A DNA stretch of 9,974 nt from Candidatus Avoscillospira stercoripullorum (GTDB lineage: Bacteria; Bacillota; Clostridia; Oscillospirales; Oscillospiraceae), in assembly GCA_018712905.1 (NCBI GenBank), contig DVGD01000110.1:1-9974 (forward strand). The letters run 5' to 3'. Below the pieces are notes generated by a model. It saw nothing but the letters and a program-made list of their open reading frames with translations. It did no database searches and had not been told where the DNA came from. How positions within the stretch are numbered: the stretch's first letter is position 1; the number at the start of each line of letters is the position of its first letter. The position numbers and the translations under genes are program-made. Of the stretch, positions 5,050-9,974 are shown in pieces.

Positions 5050-7404
5050 TTGAGCTTTATCAAATATCGCATCGGAGAAATGGCCAAGGATTTTGGCGTA
5101 CCCACCAAGACCGTCACGGCGCTGGTGGGGGAATTCTTTGAAAAACCCAAGAGCGGCCAGCAGGTTCTCACCGAGGAACAGCTGAATGTGCTCTTTGACG
5201 TATTGACCCAGCGCCACCAGGTGGCGTCCCTGGAAGAGACGCTGGCTGCCCAGCAGCAGCCCAAGGCCGAGGCTGCGCCCGCCGCGCCCAAGGCAGCGCC
5301 GGCGCCCAAGGCCGAAAAGGCCGAGCCGGAGAAGAAGCCTGCCCAGCCTGCGCCCCAGCAGCAGCCCAAGGCGGATAAGCCCGCCCAGCAGCCCAAGCCC
5401 GAGAAGCCCAAGGAGCCCGAGCGCAAGAGAGAGCGCCGGGTCATCGACACCAGCGCCGTTACCGTCAATGCCAACCGCTTTGACGACCGGGTGGATGCAT
5501 TGGTGTCCGAGCGGGTGCAGAACTATTCCGGCGGCAAGCAGAAGATCGGCAACAAGAATAAGCAGCAAAGCCGCAACAAGTTTGCCGGCAACAAGCGCCG
5601 CAACGAGGAGCAGGAGAAGATGCGCCGCCTGCAGCTGGAGGTGGCCAAGAAGGCGCCCCTGGTGGTGAAGGTCCCCGATGAGATCACCGTGGGCGAGCTG
5701 GCCTCCCGGATGAAGAAGACCGCCGCCGAGGTCATCAAGCAGCTCATCAAGCTGGGCGTCATGGCCACGGTGAACCAGACCGTGGACTATGATACCGCCG
5801 CCCTGGTTGCCATGGAGCTGGGGTGCAAGGTGGAGAAGGAAGTCATCGTCACCATCGAAGAGCGCCTCATCGACGACCGGGAGGATAAGCCCGAAGAGCT
5901 CCAGCCGAGAAGCCCCGTGGTGGTGGTCATGGGTCACGTCGACCACGGCAAGACCAGCCTTCTCGACGCCATCCGCAATACCAACGTGGCCTCCGGCGAG
6001 GCCGGCGGCATCACCCAGCACATCGGCGCCTACACCGTGAAGATCAACGGCAACCCCATCACCTTCCTGGACACCCCCGGCCACGCGGCCTTCACCTCCA
6101 TGCGTGCCCGCGGCGCCATGTGCACCGACATTGCCATCCTCGTGGTGGCCGCCGACGACGGCATCATGCCCCAGACCGTCGAGGCCATCAACCACGCCAA
6201 GGCCGCCAACATCCCCATCATCGTGGCCATCAACAAGATGGATAAGCACGGCGCCAACCCCGACCGCATCAAGCAGCAGCTCACCGAGTACGACCTGGTG
6301 CCCGAGGAGTGGGGCGGCGAGACCATCATCTGCCCCATCTCCGCCAAGACAGGCCAGGGCATCGACGAGCTTTTGGAAATGGTCATCCTCACCGCCGAGG
6401 TGCAGGAGCTCAAGGCCAATCCCAACCGTCTGGCCAAGGGCGTGGTCATCGAAGCGCGGCTGGATAAGTCCAGAGGCCCCGTGGCCACCCTTCTGGTGCA
6501 GAACGGCACCCTCAAGCAGGGCGATATTCTCATCGCCGGCACTGCCGTGGGCCGCGTCCGCGTGATGACCGATGACAAGGGCCGCACCGTGAAGACCGCC
6601 GGCCCCTCCATGCCTGTGGAGATCACAGGCCTTGCCGAAGTGCCCGGCGCCGGCGACATCTTCAACGCCGTGGAGGACGAGCGCATGGCGCGCCAGCTGG
6701 TGGAGCAGCGCAAGGAGGAGATCAAGGCCGCGGCCAACAAGACCAAGGGCAAGGTCACCCTGGAGGATCTCTTCGCCCAGATCCAGGAGGGCGAGATGAA
6801 GGAACTCAACATCATCGTCAAAGCCGACGTCCAGGGCTCCGCCGAGGCGGTCAAGGCCAGCCTGGAGAAGATCTCCAACGAGGAAGTCCGCGTCAAGGTC
6901 ATTCACGCCGGCGTCGGCGCGATTTCGGAGAACGACGTGCTCCTTGCCTCCACCTCCAACGCCATCATCGTGGGCTTCAACGTCCGTCCCGACCCCGTGG
7001 CCGCGGCGTCCGCCGCCCGCGCCAAGGTGGATATGCGCATGTACCGCGTGATCTACGACGCCATCAACGAGATCCAGGACGCCATGAAGGGCATGCTGGC
7101 GCCCAAGTTCAAGGAAGTCATCATCGGCCACGCCGAGGTGCGCCAGACCTACAAGGTAAGCGCCATCGGCACCATCGCCGGCTGCTATGTGAAGGACGGC
7201 AAGGTCACCCGGGACGCCCAGGTGCGCGTGCTGCGGGACAACATCGTCATCCACGAAGGCCAGCTGGGCAGCCTCCAGCGGTTCAAGGACTCGGTGAAGG
7301 AAGTGGCCGCCAACTACGAGTGCGGCATGTCCATCGAGAAGTTCAACGACATCAAGGAAGGCGACATTTTCGAGTGCTTCGTCATGGAGCAGATCAAGGA
7401 GTAA
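5050..7404 (+). CDS. infB: Translation initiation factor IF-2
   Basis: A GTPase of 784 residues that brings initiator fMet-tRNA to the 30S subunit and promotes subunit joining. Domains: a first IF2_N module (about 3-55, IKYRIGEMAKDFGV), an Ala/Lys/Pro/Gln-rich linker (about 66-130), a basic segment, a second IF2_N (about 202-255), the G domain (about 287-455) with GHVDHGKT (295-302), DTPGH (341-345), NKMD (395-398) and SAKT (431-434), then beta-barrel, alpha/beta and C-terminal fMet-tRNA-binding domains. All GTPase motifs are intact. TTG 5050 was chosen over ATG 5035 because GGAGG is ideally placed for it and MSFIKYRI matches the short family N-terminus; ATG would add MEVAI. The next operon gene, rbfA, is displaced by a REPtron. 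Confidence 0.96.
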   Translation: MSFIKYRIGEMAKDFGVPTKTVTALVGEFFEKPKSGQQVLTEEQLNVLFDVLTQRHQVASLEETLAAQQQPKAEAAPAAPKAAPAPKAEKAEPEKKPAQPAPQQQPKADKPAQQPKPEKPKEPERKRERRVIDTSAVTVNANRFDDRVDALVSERVQNYSGGKQKIGNKNKQQSRNKFAGNKRRNEEQEKMRRLQLEVAKKAPLVVKVPDEITVGELASRMKKTAAEVIKQLIKLGVMATVNQTVDYDTAALVAMELGCKVEKEVIVTIEERLIDDREDKPEELQPRSPVVVVMGHVDHGKTSLLDAIRNTNVASGEAGGITQHIGAYTVKINGNPITFLDTPGHAAFTSMRARGAMCTDIAILVVAADDGIMPQTVEAINHAKAANIPIIVAINKMDKHGANPDRIKQQLTEYDLVPEEWGGETIICPISAKTGQGIDELLEMVILTAEVQELKANPNRLAKGVVIEARLDKSRGPVATLLVQNGTLKQGDILIAGTAVGRVRVMTDDKGRTVKTAGPSMPVEITGLAEVPGAGDIFNAVEDERMARQLVEQRKEEIKAAANKTKGKVTLEDLFAQIQEGEMKELNIIVKADVQGSAEAVKASLEKISNEEVRVKVIHAGVGAISENDVLLASTSNAIIVGFNVRPDPVAAASAARAKVDMRMYRVIYDAINEIQDAMKGMLAPKFKEVIIGHAEVRQTYKVSAIGTIAGCYVKDGKVTRDAQVRVLRDNIVIHEGQLGSLQRFKDSVKEVAANYECGMSIEKFNDIKEGDIFECFVMEQIKE

Positions 7405-7430
7405 CGACCGTCAAATCCCTGATTTACGTC

Positions 7431-7476
7431 GTAGGGGAGGGCTTTATGCCCTCCCGCGCCCAGGCTGTCGCTGGCG
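7431..7476 (+). repeat. Left REP end of the REPtron (two hairpins)
   Basis: GTAG (7431-7434), then stem GGGAGGGC (7435-7442), loop TTTAT (7443-7447) and GCCCTCCC (7448-7455), a perfect 8-bp pairing. A second, weaker stem follows: GC-CCAG (7457-7463, C7459 bulged) with CTGGCG (7471-7476). The first 35 bases of the end (7430-7464) match those of the downstream mini-element (8049-8083) except at two positions. Confidence 0.75.
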
Positions 7477-7510
7477 GTTTCCTTTGTACAACGTAGAAAG
7501 GCTGGCTGCA

Positions 7511-8014
7511 ATGGACTACCCAACCCGGAAGCGTCTTCGTCTCGCGTGTTATGATTACAGTCAAAATGGCGTATATTTTCTGACAATCTGCACCCAGAAA
7601 CGGTTCTGCTGCTTCTGGGACGGTGAGACTGGCAGGCTGAATGAAGCAGGTACTTCGGTGGTGCGGCGGCTCAAGGAGCTCTCAACACGATTTTCCGGGC
7701 TTCAGCTGGACTGCTATGCCGTAATGCCGAATCACGTGCATATGCTGCTGGTGCTTTCCCACCAGGCATCCCGTCCTCTGGAGGAGGCGCTCCAATGGCT
7801 CAAAGGAATCACAACGCGGGATTATATGCAAGGTGTTCGCGCCGGCAAATATCCACCCTTTCCCGGGCGCCTCTGGCAGCGCTCCTACTATGACCATGTG
7901 ATTCGGAATCAGCAGGATCTGGACGAAGCCCGGGCATATATTCGGGATAATCCGGTGAAATGGCGTATGACGCATGGTACGCTGGACGACGAGCTGCCGT
8001 CCGGGCGGGGATAA
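7511..8014 (+). CDS. REP-associated tyrosine transposase (RAYT, Y1/HUH family)
   Basis: A 167-residue single-strand DNA transposase of the IS200/IS605-like Y1 family, in the RAYT branch that acts on REP hairpins. The N-terminus carries RKRLRL and YSQNGVYFLTICTQ (16-29). The HUH metal motif is MPNHVHML (72-79, His75 and His77), followed by WQRSYYDHVIR (122-132) and AYIRDNPVKW (142-151), whose Tyr143 is the likely nucleophile. All key residues are present, so it may be active. ATG 7511 has AAAGG (7497-7501) nine bases upstream. The last codons and the TAA are encoded inside the right REP hairpin. Codon use is visibly less GC-rich than in infB or rbfA, suggesting acquisition. It reads in the operon direction and has no obvious promoter of its own. 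Confidence 0.9.
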   Translation: MDYPTRKRLRLACYDYSQNGVYFLTICTQKRFCCFWDGETGRLNEAGTSVVRRLKELSTRFSGLQLDCYAVMPNHVHMLLVLSHQASRPLEEALQWLKGITTRDYMQGVRAGKYPPFPGRLWQRSYYDHVIRNQQDLDEARAYIRDNPVKWRMTHGTLDDELPSGRG

Positions 8015-8028
8015 ACCCCGCCCCTACG
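8003..8028 (-). repeat. Right REP end of the REPtron
   Basis: Stem GGGCGGGG (8003-8010), loop ATAAA (8011-8015), stem CCCCGCCC (8016-8023), then CTAC (8024-8027 region), the complement of GTAG. It is the inverted counterpart of the left end. The 27 bases 8003-8029 are identical to 8104-8130 in the neighbouring mini-element. The transposase stop TAA (8012-8014) lies in the loop. Confidence 0.75.
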
Positions 8029-8047
8029 ATAAAATTCTCATTCTATT

Positions 8048-8130
8048 TCGTAGGGGAGGGCTTTATGCTCTCCCGTGCCCAGGGTCGGAAGCCTGGCCGC
8101 TTCGGGCGGGGATAAACCCCGCCCCTACGA
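8048..8130 (+). mobile_element. Non-autonomous REP mini-element (BIME/MITE-like)
   Basis: An 83-bp gene-less copy placed 18 bp after the REPtron. It has TCGTAGGGG at its left end and CCCCTACGA at its right end. The left hairpin is GGGAGGGC (8054-8061), loop TTTAT, GCTCTCCC (8067-8074), with one G-T pair. The central hairpin is CCAGG/CCTGG (8079-8083, 8092-8096). The right hairpin is GGGCGGGG (8104-8111), loop ATAAA, CCCCGCCC (8117-8124). Its ends are nearly identical to those of the REPtron, so it looks like an internal-deletion derivative mobilised by, or formed from, that element. Confidence 0.75.
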
Positions 8131-8166
8131 ATTGATTTCGCCCATTCCAATCAAAGGAGTAACACT

Positions 8167-8535
8167 ATGGCATCCAATCGCATCTCGCGGATCAACGAGG
8201 AGCTGCAGCGGGAGCTGAGCGCCCTGATCCGTTCCCTCAAAGACCCGAGAGTGCAGCAGTCCATGGTCTCCGTCACCAAGGTGGAGGCCACCGGCGACCT
8301 GCGCTATGCCAAGGTCTATATCAGCGTCCTGGACAAGGACAAGAGCCGGGAGACCCTCAAGGGACTCAAGTCCGCCGGCGGCTTCCTGCGCCGGGAGATC
8401 GCCGCGCGGCTCCAGCTGCGTTACACCCCCGAGCTGGTCTTCGTGGAGGACGATTCCATCGCCTACGGCGTGAAGATGTTCGACCTCCTCAAGCGCCTGG
8501 AAGAGCAGGAGGAATCCCACGATGAAGAAACCTGA
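8167..8535 (+). CDS. rbfA: 30S ribosome-binding factor RbfA
   Basis: A 122-residue KH-like protein that binds the immature 30S subunit near the 5' end of 16S rRNA and helps late maturation and cold adaptation. Recognised by the N-terminal helix SNRISRINEELQRELSALI (3-21), the KDPRV motif (25-29), VTKVEATGDLRYAKVYISVL (36-55), and LKSAGGFLRREIAARLQLRYTP region (67-88). Normal family length. AAGGAG (8154-8159) lies seven bases before the ATG. Its usual neighbour infB is 762 bp upstream because of the REPtron and mini-element, so its mRNA either reads through several strong hairpins or depends on an unseen promoter. It overlaps nrnA by 14 nt. Confidence 0.96.
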   Translation: MASNRISRINEELQRELSALIRSLKDPRVQQSMVSVTKVEATGDLRYAKVYISVLDKDKSRETLKGLKSAGGFLRREIAARLQLRYTPELVFVEDDSIAYGVKMFDLLKRLEEQEESHDEET

Positions 8536-9478
8536 GGAAGCCGCCCGGTGGCTCCTGGCACGGGATCACTTTCTGATCCTCACCCACGTCCGCCCCGACG
8601 GCGACACCACCGGCTGCGCCATTGCGCTGTGTCTGGGGCTTCGCAGCCTGGGCAAGGACGCCTGGATCTGGGAAAATCCCCAGTTTTCCAGCCGGTACCT
8701 GCCCCGCATGGAAGGGCTGCTCCGCACCGACCGGGCGGAGGACGCCACCATGGTGGCCGTGGATATGGCCACCGAATCCCTCCTGCCCAAGGGCGGGGAG
8801 GGCTTTGCGGGCACGTTCCAGCTGTGCATCGACCACCACCCCAGCAACACCTTCTATGCCGCCGACACCCTGCTCGACGCCTCCTGCGCCGGGTGCGGGG
8901 AGCTCATCTACCAGGTATTGGCGGCCATGGGCGTGGAGATCACCCCGGAAATGGCCGAGGCGATTTACATCGCCATCTCCACCGACACCGGCTGCTTCCG
9001 CTTCTCCAATACCTCCGCCCAGACCTTCGAGACGGCGGCTGCCTGCGTGCGCCTGGGTGCAAAGATTGCACCCATCAACCGCCAGCTCTTTGAGATCAAG
9101 ACCCGCGGCCGTCTGGAGCTGGAATCCAGGATGATGGCCGAGATGGACTTCTACTGCGGCGGCACGGTGGCCATCTGCTGCCTGCCCCAGAAGCTGGTGG
9201 AGGAGCTGGGCGTCAGCGAGGACGACCTCGACTCCATCTCCGGCTTCCCCCGCACCATTGAAGGGGTGCTGGTGGGCGCGGTCATCCGCGACTCCGAGCC
9301 GGGAAAGGTGAAATTCTCCGTGCGCACGGCGCCGGGGTTCAATGCCTCCACCTACTGCGCAGCCCTGGGCGGCGGCGGCCACGCCGCGGCGGCAGGCGCT
9401 TCCATCCCAGGCACCTTGGCCGAGGGCAAGGAAGCCCTCCTCCAGGTGCTGCGCCAGGACAAGACCCTGTGGAAGTAA
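8522..9478 (+). CDS. nrnA: DHH/DHHA1 phosphoesterase, NrnA-like oligoribonuclease/pAp phosphatase
   Basis: A 318-residue cytosolic phosphoesterase. NrnA-type enzymes degrade very short RNAs and dephosphorylate 3',5'-pAp. DHH domain motifs: HVRPDGD (22-28, metal ligands His22, Asp26, Asp28), VAVDMA (78-83, Asp81), DHH (104-106), STDTG (153-157). The C-terminal DHHA1 domain ends in the substrate-binding GGGGHAAAAG (283-292). All metal ligands are present. The ATG at 8522 has AGGAGG (8507-8512) nine bases upstream and overlaps rbfA by 14 nt. The rbfA-nrnA-truB order is common in Clostridia. A c-di-AMP/pGpG-type specificity cannot be excluded from sequence alone. Confidence 0.92.
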   Translation: MKKPEEAARWLLARDHFLILTHVRPDGDTTGCAIALCLGLRSLGKDAWIWENPQFSSRYLPRMEGLLRTDRAEDATMVAVDMATESLLPKGGEGFAGTFQLCIDHHPSNTFYAADTLLDASCAGCGELIYQVLAAMGVEITPEMAEAIYIAISTDTGCFRFSNTSAQTFETAAACVRLGAKIAPINRQLFEIKTRGRLELESRMMAEMDFYCGGTVAICCLPQKLVEELGVSEDDLDSISGFPRTIEGVLVGAVIRDSEPGKVKFSVRTAPGFNASTYCAALGGGGHAAAAGASIPGTLAEGKEALLQVLRQDKTLWK

Positions 9479-9495
9479 AAACCAAGGGGAGGCAT

Positions 9496-9536
9496 GAGCC
9501 GCTTGCGCGGTCGGACGCGCAATGCGCGCCCCTACG
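9496..9536 (-). repeat. Degenerate partial REP element
   Basis: A right-end-like hairpin, GGACGCGC (9513-9520), AAT, GCGCGCCC (9524-9531), with one mismatch, is followed by CTACG. A small stem before it, GA-CCGC (9496-9502, one bulged G) with GCGGTC (9507-9512), resembles the central hairpin of the intact copies. The left hairpin with GTAG is missing. Probably a decayed or 5'-truncated copy. Confidence 0.5.
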
Positions 9537-9563
9537 GGTGCGCCGGAAAATCGCACCAGCCCT

Positions 9564-9644
9564 GTAGGGGCGGATTATATATCCGCCCGTGGCAGCTGCA
9601 GTATCGCAGGTGCCTTCCCGGGCGCATATACAATGCGCCCCTAC
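9564..9644 (+). mobile_element. REP mini-element between nrnA and truB
   Basis: An 81-bp element with three hairpins. Left: GTAG (9564-9567), GGGCGGAT (9568-9575), loop TATAT, ATCCGCCC (9581-9588). Central: GGCA-CTGC (9591-9599) with GCAG-TGCC (9606-9614), one G-G mismatch and a 6-nt loop. Right: GGGCGCAT (9620-9627), loop ATACA, ATGCGCCC (9633-9640), CTAC (9641-9644). Same architecture and nearly the same length as the 8048-8130 element, but a different stem sequence, so it belongs to another subfamily or is older. Confidence 0.72.
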
Positions 9645-9702
9645 ACCCAATATCGATGGTGCGCCGCAAGGCTCCGTGCCAGGCCGCTGGAAAGGAGGCA
9701 CC

Positions 9703-9974
9703 ATGCCCACTGGAATTCTCATCGTAGACAAGCCCGCCGACTGGACCAGCCAGGATGTGGTGTCCAAGCTCCGGGGCGTCTTCCACGAAAGGCGCATCGG
9801 CCACGGCGGCACCTTGGATCCCATGGCCACGGGCGTGCTGCCCATCTTTGTGGGCAGAGCCACCCGGGCTGTGGAATTTTTTGAATCCGCCGAAAAGGAG
9901 TACATCGCCGGTCTGCGCCTGGGCGTGGTCACCGACACCCAGGACACCACCGGCACCGTTCTCGCCCAAGCCCC
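9703..9974 (+). CDS. truB: tRNA pseudouridine(55) synthase TruB, N-terminal part
   Basis: Makes pseudouridine 55 in the T-loop of tRNAs. Only the first 90 codons are in the window. The N-terminus MPTGILIVDKPADWTSQDVV (1-20) and RIGHGGTLDPMATGVLPI (31-48) are diagnostic; Asp39 is the expected catalytic residue. KEYIAGLRLGVVTDTQD (65-81) is also typical. AAAGGAGG (9691-9698) lies four bases before the ATG. A 224-nt gap with REP elements separates it from nrnA. Truncation is due to the window edge only. In related genomes ribF follows, which cannot be checked here. Confidence 0.95.
   Translation, partial: MPTGILIVDKPADWTSQDVVSKLRGVFHERRIGHGGTLDPMATGVLPIFVGRATRAVEFFESAEKEYIAGLRLGVVTDTQDTTGTVLAQA

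Larger units (their letters stand above)
7429..8029 (+). mobile_element. REPtron: RAYT gene bounded by inverted REP hairpins
   Basis: A 601-bp unit lying between infB and rbfA. The left end, TCGTAGGGG (7429-7437), and right end, CCCCTACGA (8021-8029), are perfect inverted repeats. Each end carries an 8-bp hairpin with a 5-nt loop, and the only gene inside encodes a REP-associated tyrosine transposase. E. coli REPs likewise have a GTAG tetranucleotide next to the hairpin, which its TnpA-REP recognises (established knowledge); here GTAG and CTAC are in the equivalent places. No target duplication is visible, as expected for REP elements. Confidence 0.8.

Noticed and set aside
4543..7254. A 903-codon open frame on the minus strand opposite ylxQ and infB
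   Set aside because: It is a shadow of GC-rich third positions in infB; its translation is low-complexity His/Gly/Leu/Asp-rich and there is no matching family or ribosome site, while the plus strand encodes a textbook IF2.
7484..7510. An upstream TTG start for the RAYT
   Set aside because: ATG 7511 has a suitable AAAGG and gives the usual RAYT N-terminus.
7435..8124. REP hairpins as intrinsic terminators
   Set aside because: None is followed by a run of T on either strand in the expected position; they are bounded by GTAG/CTAC instead.
7429..8130. CRISPR-like repeats
   Set aside because: Repeats are inverted hairpin pairs, few in number, and one unit encloses a transposase gene; there are no regular spacers.
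1..9974. tRNA or rRNA genes
   Set aside because: No cloverleaf, T-loop GGTTCRA pattern or rRNA-like segment was seen in the gaps.

Overview
The window looks like the chromosome of a GC-rich Clostridia member, most likely an Oscillospiraceae-type gut bacterium (Flavonifractor/Lawsonibacter/Oscillibacter-like). This rests on the Firmicutes gene order rimP-nusA-rnpM-ylxQ-infB-rbfA-nrnA-truB, strong AGGAGG ribosome sites, sigma-A-type promoters and GC-rich codon use. The genus is inferred, not proven.

Left region (1-2475): the 5' part of murI (glutamate racemase) points left and is cut by the window edge. Facing away from it is a two-gene unit, a zinc-dependent phospholipase C-family protein overlapping a 411-residue UMF1/Atg22-like MFS transporter by 4 nt. 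Two divergent promoters sit in the 171-nt gap between murI and this pair.

Central region (2540-7404): a good sigma-A promoter starts the transcription/translation operon. Its short leader holds a perfect 28-bp palindrome, a candidate attenuator. Then come rimP, nusA, rnpM (ylxR), ylxQ (L7Ae-like) and infB. A 95-nt hairpin-rich gap precedes infB, which probably starts at a TTG.

Right region (7405-9974): the operon continues with rbfA, nrnA (DHH/DHHA1 phosphoesterase) and the start of truB, but two of its junctions carry mobile repeats. Between infB and rbfA lies a complete REPtron: a REP-associated tyrosine transposase (RAYT, HUH/Y1 family) bounded by two inverted hairpins, each carrying a GTAG/CTAC tetranucleotide on its outer side. 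A non-autonomous derivative of about 80 bp follows immediately. Between nrnA and truB there is a second intact mini-element of the same design and a degenerate partial copy. The stems differ in sequence between copies but keep pairing, and the 5-nt loop is constant in length in all intact copies. This REP/RAYT family is the most interesting content of the window.

The operon genes jointly cover 30S maturation (RimP, RbfA), transcription elongation/termination (NusA), RNase P modulation (RnpM), initiation (IF2), small RNA turnover (NrnA) and tRNA modification (TruB). The RAYT is a guest in it.
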